Assembly (NCBI GenBank): GCA_963932465.1
Contig: OZ010799.1
Location: forward strand, 281,800,083 to 281,864,082
Direction of reading: 5' to 3'
DNA: 64,000 nucleotides
Source: Maratus speciosus
Taxonomy: Eukaryota > Arthropoda > Arachnida > Araneae > Salticidae
Shown here: positions 45,749-57,853 of the stretch, piece after piece
Numbering within the stretch: position 1 is the first letter of the stretch
Layout of the letters: every line of letters begins with the position of its first letter
Position numbers and translations under genes: made by a program
The notes under the pieces: generated by a model
Seen by the model: only the letters and a program-made list of their open reading frames with translations
What the model was told of the DNA's origin: nothing
Database searches by the model: none

Positions 45749-47527
45749 CAGTGTGTCCACGTATAACCTGACCGACCTTTATTTTCGCAACTATTGGTCC
45801 TAGATGCATACTTCCAATTACAAAAATGGTTTAAATAAGGTAAAGAATTATTTTTAAAGCGATTTGGCTCAAGAAAAACATTTATTAAAAAATTACGAAA
45901 TTTAAATTTTTATACGGTCTCCCGGTTTTATAAGTGATATTTACTAAAAATTTACTGTGACAAGTTCGACAAAAAAGTCCCCTTCATCTAACATTAAAAT
46001 TGACCGAGTTATAAAACTTTGAAATGCATGACTTATACCACTTTTTTGCATATCAAAACAGATGATTTCGACCATGCTTTCAGGGGTCATGTATAAAGTA
46101 ATTAAACTTATTTCAAATTATCTGCGCTTTGAAAGAAATCGTACAAATATTACGATTAACTTTTATTAGTTAAGTTTCAGATTAGTTAAAATAATTGTAT
46201 TACATATGTTTTATTTTGTAAGGATTTGAGGCTATGATTTCTTTTAACTAAAATTATGTTATTTTCATAAGGTTTCATTTAACTTGCAACGATCGTCTTT
46301 CCAGTTTAAAATTTGTACTCGAACTTCAACTTACTTTAAAATCTCCGATCGAAGTTAAATTTTACATACTGACTTAAATCCGATGACAATGCAATATTAA
46401 TATGATTTTCGAATCTTACCATCTTATACATACTTATATTAGAGGATAATACAAAAAAATTCTGATAGATTACCGTCAAGAAGTTTAAGAAAGAGTTTTA
46501 GATTAGATAACATAAACCTGCGATGGTTGTGTTTTTTAACTTTTATAATTAAATTTTATGTATTTTTTAACGCTGAATAAAAAAATTACCTCCACTTTTA
46601 ATCATCATGTCTTGATATTTCGCAAATAGTAAATTTCAAGGTTAAAAAATAGCGAAAAATGTAATACTGTAAAATAGATGTAAGACTTTTTTATTCAGTT
46701 TAATTTTATTTAATTCAATAATTTATTAGATTTTTTGGCTTATACTGGGTTTCTAACAACTAAACACTTCGGTTGTCCGATGAGGTTGGGAGGGGAGGGG
46801 GGATCAATTTTAACTTTTAGCTTTTTAACTTTGAAATTTGCGATTTGAGAAAATTCCTGACGTGACGGTTTAAAATGAAGGTCCTTTTCGGATTCAGTGC
46901 TAAAATATACATAAGAATAAATTTTCAAAAGCTAGAAAACATGCTACAACCCAAAATTTGAAAGACAGTGCAATCTAATAGCATTTTAAAATATGTGTCA
47001 TTTTTTAAAGAATAGAGGCTGTTGTTTTTCATCCTTATATTTAACAAAAAACAGTTATTTTTATCCTCTTATAATGTTCAGTACAAATTGTACATTTTGC
47101 AGTAATATGTCAGAATGATTAAAGATTTCAAATTTATATTGCAATGCAAATTTTATTCTTAACCATTTCATTAATATATCTGACGAAATATATTTCTACT
47201 AAATTTGTGAATGACCCCTAATATGCAGCAAAAAATATACTCCAACTTTAAACAGCTATTACTCGGTCAATTTTAATCGTAGAGTATCGGGACTTTTTTT
47301 GGCTTACTTGAAAGTGTAACAGGGAAAATTTTACTAAATATAACTTATAGGACCGGGGGAGCGTATAAAAATTTAGATTCTGTAATTCTTCACTATTTTT
47401 TTTTTCGCTTCAAACTTTTTTATCTTAAACCTGCACCTAATTTTTACCATTTTTGTAACTGGAAGTATGCATCTAGGACCAACGGTTGCGATAATAAAGG
47501 TCGGTCAGGTTACACGTGGACCCGCTG
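45749..47527. mobile_element. 1.78-kb TA-flanked element with ~280-bp inverted ends
   Basis: Ends CAGTGTGTCCACGTATAACC and, inverted, CAGCGGGTCCACGTGTAACC are flanked by TA (45747-45748 and 47528-47529). The arms stay alignable through TGGTCCTAGATGCATACTTC and TTAAAATTGACCGAGT, about 280 bp inward. TA duplication points to the Tc1/mariner-pogo group. No transposase frame; the 62-residue minus frame at 46740-46928 is not recognised. Confidence 0.88.
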
Positions 47528-47549
47528 TATATGAGTGAAAGGTTCCAGG

Positions 47550-47739
47550 TAGTGTTGCAAGATTTTCCGCCTAAACCAGGGCTCCGAATGCTCTGGTCGC
47601 CACAAATTTCTTACAGCTTATTTCTACATCTTTAATCGCATATAATCATGCAATTAGGTAACGCGATGAAACTTACATAAAAATACTGGTGCCCACAGCA
47701 TTTGGAGTCCGGATTTACGCCGGACACTTAGCAACACTA
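47550..47739. mobile_element. hAT-like MITE, 190 bp
   Basis: TAGTGTTGCAAG at the left and CTTAGCAACACTA at the right begin inverted ends of about 50 bp that share CTCC-AATGCT-TGG. The flanking octamers GTTCCAGG and CTTCCAGT match at 6 of 8 bases, as expected for an old hAT target duplication. Confidence 0.7.
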
Positions 47740-47761
47740 CTTCCAGTTTAGGTGTGTTGTT

Positions 47762-47840
47762 TCAAGTAGCTTAGATGACAGAGCATTGTTGCGCTGAACC
47801 AAAGATTCAGATATAACCCTGGACTGGATACTTTTTCACT
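47762..47840 (+). repeat. Possible tRNA-derived SINE head
   Basis: AGTAGCTTAGATGACAGAGC resembles an A box, and GATTCAGATATAACCC resembles a B box about 30 bases later, with AACCAAAG between as in tRNA-derived SINEs. Degenerate. Confidence 0.4.
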
Positions 47841-48172
47841 CTGTGGCTTTTACACCTTTTTAGCAGTGTGAATAAAAAAGTCTCGTACTTAAATTCAGAT
47901 TTAACATTCGTCGGGCGTATTACATATTTTCAATTATTATATAGAAATAATTTACGTTTTGAAAGTTATATAGCTATTGAAACATCATTGTTTTTCTAAA
48001 TATTTAATTGCTTTAGCATTGATGCTAAATTCCATAAATGATTGGATGTAATGCATTATTTATTTATTATTACAAATGGATTATTTTTTTAATGAAGTCA
48101 TAACATACTGAATTTTCAAATGGTACATTACTCCTTATACATATGTTAAAGAATAGGTAATATGTATAGAAA

Positions 48173-48330
48173 CAGAGTTGCCAAGTCTCCGGCTTTTTGC
48201 ACACCACTGTTATTTTAGTGAAAATGTTAAAATCTCCCCTTTTAAATCCCCCAGATGTTCCAATTAAATAAAAGAACATTTTCTGTAGTAAAATACTCGT
48301 ATCAAAAAAGCCGGAGTCATGGTAGCTCTG
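48173..48330. mobile_element. hAT-like MITE, 158 bp
   Basis: CAGAGTTGCCAAGTCTCCGG at the left and, inverted, CAGAGCTACCATGACTCCGG at the right, continuing CTTTTT. The flanking octamers do not match, so no target duplication supports it. Confidence 0.6.
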
Positions 48331-48503
48331 AAAGATATATGCGAATTTTGGAAGAGGTGAAAGATTTTATTGTAGTGAACAACAAACTAACCAATACTCT
48401 ACAAGAAATTGCAAAGGAGTTAGTTGGTAAAACACTCGTGAAGCAGACAAAGAAATTAGCAGAAGAAACAAGACGATTGATGAAGAAAAACTTAATAATT
48501 TAA
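48331..48503 (+). pseudogene. Charged, coding-like remnant of unknown family
   Basis: The open frame runs from within the MITE; the part after 48330 encodes a K/E/L-rich, probably coiled-coil stretch (LEEVKDFIVVNNKLTNTLQE, AEETRRLMKK). Its composition differs from the surrounding AT-rich DNA. It may be the tail of an exon or TE frame truncated by the MITE. Confidence 0.25.
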
Positions 48504-48504
48504 A

Positions 48505-48835
48505 ATGAAATAAAATTTATTTAAAATTTCAGACCATTCGGAAGGCTGTAACATCATTAAAATGCACTTGCAATAATTTTTCCCGTTGACCGTAATGTAA
48601 AGAAAAAATTTGACTGTCCCTGTAATTAAACTATCCATCCGATTTTCATAAAAGTTGAAATGGCTCGACAGAATTATGCAACAATCATATATTTAAAATT
48701 TCAGACCATTCGGTTGGGTAGTTTTTCCTCTGTTATATGCGGACCGACAGACGGACGGACAAACAGACGGACTGAACGACGACCGTAGGTGCTACGTATT
48801 TATATAATTACGAACGCACCTAAAAACAGTTAACT
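48505..48835 (+). repeat. Dispersed repeat ending in GGAC/AGAC-rich tail, copy 1
   Basis: GGCTGTAACATCATTAAAAT, GACTGT-CCTGTAATTAAACTAT, ATGGCTCGACA and TTGGGTAGTTTTT, then a tail of CGGAC/AGAC units, match 55221-55460. This could be a SINE or the 3' end of a non-LTR element. TATTTAAAATTTCAGACCAT also occurs twice inside. Confidence 0.75.
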
Positions 48836-49105
48836 GATAAATATATTAAGGTTAGAGATCAACCGAAAGTCCGGTTTTGTTTTCGTTAGAAATTAGATTT
48901 AGGCAAAAATGTTGCCGAAAATTTGGCTGCATCGAAACTCAATCGAAATTATCTGTATTCTAAAAATCTCGATTCTTCCTTTGGAAATTTCTAACATTAC
49001 ACATCGATTTGACATTTAACGGCTCAAATGAGACAATCTTTATTTATTGCTATGGAACTTCACTGTTTATAATTATCAGATATGACTGACTGAAGACGTG
49101 GGTGT

Positions 49106-49412
49106 AAATTATAAAGCAAGCAATGCATATATGGCTAAACTTTTAAGACGCTTTTCACGTACTCAGTAAAAGCTGCAGACTTAACTTTAATAGAACATTT
49201 TTAGTTTGAAACTGCAAAAATGTTTCGAATACTCCTTGAGTAGAATCTTTGATATAATTTACAAAGATCTTTATAAAAGATAAATAGGCATGTATAATGA
49301 CCATTTTTTAATTAGATGAAATTCATATAATAAGAAAGTCATTCTGTGCCGTAGATGAATTAATTACATTTTATTTTATATGAAAGTAAAAAGTTTTGGT
49401 TAGAGGCACAGA
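49106..49412 (+). repeat. Dispersed ~315-bp repeat, copy 2
   Basis: Partner of 21156-21474, with the same start (AAATTATAAAGCAAG) and end (TTAGAGGCACAGA). Confidence 0.85.
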
Positions 49413-49479
49413 TAGCCAACATGGGTCCCAGTTATTATTACATGTAAAATTAATTAATAATTATGTATATTTACGTATA

Positions 49480-50941
49480 GAGTAATTCCAGGATTTATGC
49501 CGCACATTTTTTTAAATTTGTGTATAAAGTCCCATGGCGGACATAAAAAAAAAAAAAAAAATCATGCTGTGATATTAAATGTTAAATATACAACACGTGT
49601 ACTGCGACAAAAAATTTCGAAACAAATTATTAATATTTTTTAACATTTTTTTTCTAAAACCTTACATTGCGGCGCGTCCCCGTACATTCAGGCTGAGACG
49701 CCGCACGTGTGCGGTAGTTATGCCGCGCTTGTAAAATAAGAACAGAATGAAATTATAAATAAAAATATAAAAAAAATATGGACTATAATCAACGATGTAA
49801 TAACAAAATGAAACTAAATGAGTACAATGAAACGTATTAGTAGATTCAAATTAATAATTGTTGCCTACTTTCACTATTAAAATTATCGACTTATTTTTTT
49901 TACATTAAATTTTAATTGTCATTTCAGCAACAACGTAACAAACAATGTATTTGAAAGGGAAAAGAAAAAAAGTAAAATTGTGTTTACATAATTTATATGT
50001 TAACCGTTTCGGGACCGGTGGCTTTCACACAAATTTTATTCAGTTGGTACCACTTTTAAAAAAAAAGTTACCTTTACTTAAATAATCACGAAAATGCTCT
50101 AATTAAACAAACCAAATATTACATTTCTTTTTTACTGGTGCCAAAAACAAATTTTGTAAGCTCTTTATGAAGGTGCTTATATGCACCTATGGTCCAGAAT
50201 GTGTTAAGAGACCTGTTTTTTCGACAACAATCTGGGGAAAAAGTGTCGAAAAAGTACAGTCTCTATGTAACTACATTTAAACACATGGTACAACAAAGCC
50301 AATTACACTTCCTGTTTTTTTTTGTAGTTTTCTAAACATTCCTTGCAAAGAACGCCTGCGTTACACGTAATCCAAATTTTCATTATTATCATCTTGACTT
50401 GCTTCTATCTTGCCCTTTTTCTCCTTTGGTTTTAGTAAACTTGATAACATGCCTAACACGGTTAGTCTGTGCAAAAAGAAAAGGAAAAGTTAATAACACT
50501 TAATCATCCCGTACAAAAGAAACTGCGGCATGTATACCGGAATAGCAGTGAGGCATGTATCCATTTTGCATGGTGCAGGCGTCGGCCATCACAGTTACCT
50601 GCCATCGCTAAGAAGAATGGCGTAACTATACACACAGTACTCTATACAAACGCTACACTTAGTTTTGACTACGAAATCATGCATACATTTAGTAATTAGT
50701 GTATAAAAAGTATTTAAACATAACGTTTTTAAAAGTTTGGACAGTGAAATCATGGACTTACGTCAAATTAAGGATTGTACTTCTACATGTAAACATCGAA
50801 ATAGTACTCACGCTATACACTGGTTAAAATAATCTCATTGCGTACCTATACTGTGCGTTTGACGACCATCTATCGATAATTACAAGAAATACAAGGGGTG
50901 CGGCATCTATCCCGTATGCGGCGACTCTCCCGGAGTTACCC
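49480..50941. mobile_element. ~1.46-kb TA-flanked inverted-repeat element
   Basis: GAGTAATTCCAGGA at the left and, inverted, GGGTAACTCCGGGA at the right are each flanked by TA. TGCCGCAC follows the terminus on both arms at slightly different distances. A minus-strand stretch near 50340-50400 reads CNAGVLCKECLENYKK, resembling a cysteine-rich transposase tail, but it lies in decayed sequence. A piggyBac-type MITE sits inside. Confidence 0.6.
50004..50203. mobile_element. piggyBac-type MITE, 200 bp
   Basis: Flanked by TTAA (50000-50003 and 50204-50207). Ends CCGTTTCGGGACC and, inverted, CACATTCTGGACC are imperfect repeats. An AGGTGCTTATATGCACCT palindrome lies near the right end. Confidence 0.6.
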
Positions 50942-52300
50942 TATAAGAAAATGTAACTGTGACTTTGTCAAAAAAATACTAGAAGATAACAGAAGTTAAA
51001 TGGAAATTTTGTGTTGGAAGAAAAGTTAGCTTTGTACTGATGAGGTAGACCTAGTCATCCTCAAAATCAGTAAAGAAATTATGAATGTTTTCAAAAAATT
51101 CTATAACCAGCTATAAAAATTAAAGTTGATAATTATTTGACATTTAATGCATAAAAAAATAAAATCAATTTTTACGCAAAATTTCTCTTCACTTCATTTC
51201 CATTTTCAGAATGTTAATGAGATATTAATGAGAGCATTAATAAAAAATGGAAACTTTTAGTGTTATCAGTTTTCTTGTGAAATGTGCGGTTTATTCGGTA
51301 GGAGATTAAAGTTGATAATTGTTTAATATTTAATGGATTGCAGTATCATATTCTTCATTTCTATCATCTTACGACAATAATAAATAAAAAATGACTTCTC
51401 AGAAATTCAAAAATAAAATCAATTCTTACGCAAATTTTCTCTTTGCTTCATTTTTACATTTTGAATATTAATAAGATATTAATGAAAACGTTAATAAATT
51501 TTAAAAAAAGGATAGTTTTAGTGCTATAAATTATCTTGCACAATTTACGGTTTATTGGGTAGAGATAAATATTTTTGCAATTAGCTTAGTTGTAAATTCA
51601 ATGAAATATGAAAAGAATTGAGAATATTTCGATTGAGCAGCATAAATAAATCTTATTGAGATAAAACAGTAGATTTATGCCTCTTTTAAGCAATGCATCA
51701 AAATGTAACTCCGTAACAATTTCTGCTTCAAAGAATACTAATAAGTTTTCGGTGTTTTCCAGTTTAGTTGAAGTTCATGATTTACTTCCCTACAAGATTT
51801 TCTTTTAAAAGAATTTTAATTTCTGAACAATAATTTATTCGCCTCAAAAAATCTGTTACACTTTAAAAATTATATAGCGATTGAAATAGAATTGTTTTTT
51901 AAACATTTAATTAATTGTACATTGATGTTAATTTTTATAAATGATATAGAATTAATTAAGTTGATGTAATGGCTTATTTATTTACTATTACAAAGCTGAA
52001 TTTCGGATTAGTGGATTTCGAAGCTTATACGAGAGAATAACTACAAGCAGAATTACTCACTATTAAGAAGACTGCAATAGAAAAGAGTCCCCCCCCCCCA
52101 ATGTATCAATAAATTAATTTTGATATTCAGCACAGAGAGTTAACTAGAAGTGGCATCAAAAATAATTTCAAGTTATGCAGTTTCAATTATGTGAATCAGT
52201 TATTTCAATTAATTATGAATTAAAGAAATATAACATCAACGTAATCGCAAAAACACCTGCCAAGTTAGAAGATCTTGAACACCGAAAAATAGACCCAATT
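50942..52300. repeat. AT-rich DNA with repeat copy related to 45 kb
   Basis: 51200-51845 matches 45085-45500, and 51855-52000 matches 47940-48070. Segments at about 51180-51260 and 51420-51500 are also repeats of each other (CTTCATTT, AATGTTAATGAGATATTAAT). A short C run is at about 52090. No gene. Confidence 0.7.
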
Positions 52301-52429
52301 CCTAACGAATGAACTTCAGGCATATATCTGATACCTTTTACAGACAAAGTAAATCAAAAAGAACTCAAGTACATAGGCATGACTAATAGAAATTTTAATA
52401 AGAATAAAAAAATATATTACAGATATAAA

Positions 52430-52860
52430 GTATATTAAGCCTTCTACAGATCTATCCAGGTTAAACCAAAAACAAGGTATTGACGTAGATTTCAGTAATG
52501 GAAGATTCATAGTCCATACTTCAAATTACTACGCACCAATAATCAGAGAATCCTTGGAAATTTTAACTCAAAGAAAGAATACCTGAATGATGTAATATCC
52601 TACAGCATATACAAGATCTTGTATGGAATACTACCTAGTATTTCTAGCGATTTTGAAACATAATTATCGTGTTCCCCCGCCTTCCTTTCTTTTAAATAGA
52701 CTCGTCTGCAGCTACTTAAGCAAAATAACTTTCACGAACTTTCACTACTCTGATCTTTCCCACTGATAACGGCTGTTATAATGCAGTTGAAAGCGCTTGG
52801 GGTTTTTAACATCTTTTGACGGGTTTTTATGCCATAAACAATTTTTTATGCATATTTTAG
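52430..52860 (+). pseudogene. Penelope-like element, 3' end of the GIY-YIG frame plus UTR (copy A)
   Basis: The plus strand reads GIDVDFSNGRFIVHTSNYY followed by IIRESLEI, the conserved C-terminal end of Penelope-like element (PLE) proteins after the GIY-YIG endonuclease. Stops follow at once. The downstream segment (CTTGGGGTTTTTAACATC near 52797) matches the 3' UTR of the copy ending near 56.5 kb. The reverse transcriptase is absent. Confidence 0.7.
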
Positions 52861-53138
52861 CATCTTTTAAGTAAATTATATCATACTTTTAATCTCGAAT
52901 ATTTCATTTGTTAATCAAGGTGAACATAACGTTCAATAATTATTGTTTAAACTATAACTTATAGTGATTTTATTTATTATTAGACGGTATTATTTATTTA
53001 TTCTCTCAACACAGCAGATAATATAAATTTTTCATAGAATTCAAAACAGACGGTGATAATGTGTTAATTGTTCATGCCAAAGTTTTATTTATCATTTGAG
53101 CAGTTTTGTTTATTGCTAAAATGAACTATGTACATTTT
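52861..53138. other. AT-rich spacer
   Basis: Nothing recognised. Confidence 0.5.
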
Positions 53139-54025
53139 CTAAAATTAAAAAGTCTGGAAAAGTTCCAAAATTGATTTTTCTTTTTACAAAGGTAAATTTG
53201 TATATGCAAATTTTGCAATTTTGAACACTTGCAATTTTGAATTGGAAAACTGACAATATCTATGCGAAGTATACAATTTGCTATTTATTGCAGCTGTAAA
53301 AATAGTACATTTTGGTCAATATTTTTTTTCTTATGTTCTAATTCTTATTTTATATTTTTTACGTGCTTAAAATGATGTATTCTACCATCTGAGTAAATAT
53401 TTTTCAAATCGAAGCTGTTAAGTCACAAAGGGTTAAACTTCAAATAGCATAGTTATTTTCAGAAACTTTTTCCATTCATTTTCTGTGGTATAACAGCACT
53501 CTTCTAGGCTAAACTGCTTTTATGCGCATACCCTGTTTTATCCAGTTTTCTTCTACTTGTATGAATTCTAGCTTGCTCTGTGTTCGTAGAGGTGATTTTA
53601 AAACTTAGAAATCGGCCATCTTCCTATAAATTACCTGATTTTTTTTCGCGCATAAAAGCAGTTATGCCTAGATGAGTGCTGTTATATCTCGGAAAATGGA
53701 CGGAACTAGTTTCTGAAAATAGTTATGTTATTTGAAGTTTAACTCTTCTTGATTTAACAGCTTCGATTTGAAAAATATTTATTCAGATGTTAGAATTCTA
53801 ATCAAGTGAAAAAATAATAATAATAAAAATTTGAACACAAGAAAAAAACTATTGACGAACAGGTACTTTTCTTTTCCTTGCAATAAATAGCAAATTACAT
53901 ACTCCGTTTAAATATTGTTCATTTTCTAATTCAAAATTGCGATGTATACAAATTTACCTTTCTAAAAAAAAAAAATCTATTTTTGAACATTTCCAGGCTT
54001 TTTATTTTCGAAAATTTACGAAATT
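53139..54025. repeat. Large foldback, ~390-bp imperfect arms
   Basis: The left arm (53139-53530) and the right arm (about 53650-54025) are inverted copies along their length, for example TATTTTTCAAATCGAAGCTG, TTTGCTATTTATTGCA and ATAACAGCACTCxTCTAGGC. The ~120-bp centre is unique. There is no coding capacity and no sure target duplication. Confidence 0.88.
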
Positions 54026-55220
54026 TCATTCGTGGATGTGATTTTAAAACTTAGAATTCGGCCATCTTCCTATAATTTACCTGTTTTTTTTCGTTAAATC
54101 AACAATGCCACGAAAATCAGCTTTTATGTCTAATGCATTTTTTGGCAGATTCTTTCCCTCAGTTCTTTGTTTACTTAAATTTGTATATGTATAATGCCGC
54201 AATTATCGTAATATACTTATCTAAATATTTTCTTTTTAAATTGCGTTAAATAATTGTAAAAAAAAAAAAAAATGGAAAAAAAAATTAATCTAAATATAAT
54301 GTAAATCATTTCTGAAAACTCACAACTTTGCAATTTTGGGACGCTAGGCATAAATCGGCTAAAGATGAATAACAAAATTATTATTGTAAAGGAATAAACC
54401 TGTAATATATTTTTTTTCGAAGGAAAATTTAATAAGCATTAATTATTTACTATACTATTGCAACCAAGAACATAAATCAGGTTATAATTCCAAAATAATG
54501 ATAAAAATAAGAAAAGGCATTTTTTGATTATTTCTATAATTGGTTTCATGCTAACGGAAACATTGATAACACTAATTTCGAAATATTATATTTTTCAGAA
54601 AAATAAATTATTCTTCGAAATTTGAACTTCTATTAAATCTTCATTCCTCTTCTTTCGCATTAATTAAACTATAAAAAAAAGTCGAAATCACTGATAACAT
54701 ATTAATTTAAAGTTGAAAATGTTTCAAAGTAACTTTTTAATAAATCGATTTCAAAGTGTATGAAAATATCATTAATTTTACATCCTTAAAGAAATTGAAC
54801 AGTGCCACTGAAGCAAAAGTTACTATGTTATTATGAGATTCAATCAATTTTATGTCTGAGATAATTGCATGAATATTTAATTCAAGCGATAAAAACTCCC
54901 ATTTTAATAGGAAATTATTACGCATAATCATTCGTTATCTTTTTTATCAATACTGAGACATGCAAGCCGGGCTTTTCGAATTACAGAAGAAAGGTGAAAA
55001 AGATTTTTTTATGAAGAAATTTATTAGATTTTTCCATTGAATATATTCTCTTTGCATTGCCGCGCATCAATACAAACAAGTTGCAAATTGTACGTCAAAA
55101 ACGGGAAATGGGGTGCGTTCGTACTATAACTAGTTTTATAAATATTTTTGCACGGAATATTGTACTGAATGTCTATTTTTGTGCACTTCATAAGTACATA
55201 CCAATTTCATTCTCTTCTTG
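54026..55220. other. AT-rich non-coding stretch
   Basis: GAATTCGGCCATCTTCCTAT at about 54054 repeats the centre of the preceding foldback (53610). Otherwise no element or gene is recognised. Confidence 0.55.
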
Positions 55221-55460
55221 TGGCTGTAACATCATTAAAATGCACTTGAAATATTTTTTCCCTTTGGACTTCCCGGAAAACTTTTGACTGTTCCTGTAAT
55301 TAAACTATACATCCGATTGGTATAAAATTTCAAATGGCTCGACAAAATATTACAACAATTATATATTTAATATTTCAGACCGGTTGGGTAGTTTTTGCTG
55401 TGTTATATGCGGACTGACGGTCAAACTGACAGACCGAATGCAGAATATAGGTGTTACGCA
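55221..55460 (+). repeat. Dispersed repeat ending in GGAC/AGAC-rich tail, copy 2
   Basis: Partner of 48505-48835, slightly shorter. It lies upstream of the Penelope-like relic at 55.78 kb. Confidence 0.75.
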
Positions 55461-55779
55461 TTAAAAAAATTATACGTAGATCTGCAAGGCATTGATACGA
55501 AAGTCTATAGAAAGCCTTGCACATCTAATAATGCAATATCCAATGACAGTAATGTTCCATTCAATTAGAAAACTACTGCATATCGATTTAATGTCAAAAG
55601 AGCATTTCAGGTTTGTTCGGAGGTTTATCTAAATGTTGAATTGATTAAAATAAGGAGATTGGTTATGAAAATAGTTTTTCGAATAAATTTATCTAAAAGT
55701 TATTTTTTGAATATGAAAACTGTAATAAAATATCTCAAATGTTAGTAAAGATAAAGAAAAGCTCACTACTAAATTTTGC

Positions 55780-56500
55780 AGTATGGGATATATTCCACAA
55801 CTTTTTGAGCGGATTAGGCATGCTTTGAAGAAATATAATGTAATTCTTATCGCTAAACCACTGACAATTTTAGAATATCTGGTACACAGAATGATTGATC
55901 CCATAGATAAATATGATAAATCTGCTGTTTATTTTATCCATTTTAAAGGTAACAGTAGTTCAAAAACGTATACTTATAAAGACACGACCACTCGGAAATA
56001 ACTAGAAAAGATTAAAGAACATATGGCAGACATCAAGAAGGGTAAATTATCAACAGCTCAATCCCGGTGCAATCAAGATACAGATTCTGTTTAAAGAAGT
56101 CAAAGTCATTGCACATACATCACAATATAATATTTGTATAATCAGAGAGTCTCTGGAAATTTCGACAAGAGGCAAGAGTACCTGTAATGACGTTCTGTCC
56201 TATAATATACCACAGATATGGTTTAATATGCTGGGAGTAACTGATGAATTTGGTTTTGAATAACCCTTTCATCCTCCCCCCCACTCTCCCATTTTTTCTG
56301 GTTTCTATAGCAACTCCTCTATTTTCTTTCCTTCCCACCCTCCAATTTGTGGTTTTTGGTTTCTCTCTCTGTATTTAACCAGCAGTTGTCTTTTACGCTG
56401 CAGCAGTTCCCCTGATTACGACTAAGGTTTTAGTTAAAAACGCTCGGGTTTTTAACATCCTCTGACACCAATGTTTTTAATATTTTGATTGTTATAAATA
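55780..56500 (+). pseudogene. Penelope-like element, GIY-YIG domain and 3' UTR (copy B)
   Basis: The frame from 55783 reads MGYIPQLFERIRHALKKYNV, matching the segment between RT and endonuclease in Penelope-like proteins. A degenerate GIY-YIG stretch follows (AVYFIHFKGN...KTYTYK), then a stop at 55999-56001 and, beyond it, IKEHMADIKKG, which matches the conserved endonuclease helix. IIRESLEI-like coding recurs near 56139. The 3' UTR ends in paired GTTAAAAACGCTCGGG and TTTTTAACATCC, shared with copy A. Confidence 0.75.
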
Positions 56501-56576
56501 TTTTAAAACGTAAATATGTTTGCACCTATTTAGTAAACAAAGGTATTGTGAATTAAGTATTCATATTGCTTATTAA

Positions 56577-57548
56577 TCTAATATATAAAAATGAAAATTT
56601 GTCTGTCTGTCTGTAATTCTATACAAATCTACTGGAAGCCAGAATTGTAAAATGTTACGTACGTGTGTATTAGAACACTGCCGAGGCAACTAAATTAATT
56701 CGGAATCGTAATAATTTGAAGTTAATGTTTAATTAATAACAAAACACCCATTTAAACAGCAATTTTCTATCAAATTGAAACAGTTTACGTTATAGTAGTT
56801 TCCAAGAATTAAAATTCACAATAAAATTCTTACCACAACAAATACTTTTCTATTGTAAGATTGAAAAATGAAAATGACATAAATAGTTTGAAGAATTTTT
56901 AAAAAAAGTTAGTATTATGTCATGACATTTCTATTGCAAGATTTCCACGTGAAAAATGAAAACGATATAAATAGTTTGAGGAATTGGAAAAAAATTAATA
57001 TTACGTGATATTGGAAATATAATGGACGTCAGCAGAAGAATATATAACGTCATATGAGTTTGAAAAATCGTATCGAAACATCCTAAAAAAACGATTGTGG
57101 AAATATTGGCCTATATTAACATTCTGATGTTCTCTGAATTTGTTTTCGCCATTTTTAAATCTATTCCATATATGTGTGTGTGTGTACGAATACGCATATA
57201 TTAGAATTTCTACAAAGGTTTAGGTCCCGAACATCCTTCTTAATGAAGAACTAAATTAAATATTTCAGATTTTTTTAAAAATAAAATTCGTAGAATTTTT
57301 TGTACTTGCCACATTTCTTTATTCATAAAAAATTTATTTAAATAACAAAATATTCGGAAACAACTTTTCATCAAAAAGTTTTAATCTCGGTCTCAATGCA
57401 GATCGCAGATTATATTTACGACGTACGTAATCTGTCGTCTAGATTAAATGAAAAAAAATAGTGAAAATTACGTAAATTGACACGTAATTATTTATTTTTC
57501 AAAACAAGCATTTTTAAAATTCCGGGCAAAGCAGGGTACTTTAGCTAG
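56577..57548 (+). mobile_element. Non-autonomous Helitron, 972 bp
   Basis: It starts TCTAATATATAAAAATGAAA after an A (56576) and ends in a hairpin-like CCGGGCAAAGCAGGG followed 9 bases on by CTAG, then T (57549). TC start, 3' hairpin, CTAG and A/T insertion are the Helitron rules. The hairpin is degenerate. The interior has GTCTGTCTGTCTGT and TGTGTGTGTGTG repeats. No Rep-helicase. Confidence 0.8.
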
Positions 57549-57853
57549 TTAAATCTGTTTTTTTTTAATCAAAATGTGGGTAATCTCAATTCTACAGAAA
57601 AAGTGGCTTCGGGGAATGAATTTTTTAGAGTTAAAAATATAATGTTTTTGTAGCCTATGCCAAACAATCGTAGAAAAAATATTGATATTTAGAGAGAAAT
57701 ATGGCTCGTATGAAGAATTTTTCTTGTTTTTTCATTAGGTCTATTTCCGTAGTTAAAAAGATAGTTGTTGTTCTCCGAACTCTTTGAGATTTACAGAAAT
57801 TATACATATAATGATTATGCACGTCATGAGACTCAATCGTTTAAAAATATAGA
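57549..57853. other. Spacer without gene
   Basis: Nothing recognised. Confidence 0.5.

Noticed and set aside
48173..48330. Mirror-like octamers TATAGAAA and AAAGATAT considered as target duplication
   Set aside because: They are mirror images, not direct repeats.
56120..56338. Minus-strand 72-residue frame beside the Penelope-like relic
   Set aside because: Antisense to the PLE C-terminus and UTR, with no own motif.
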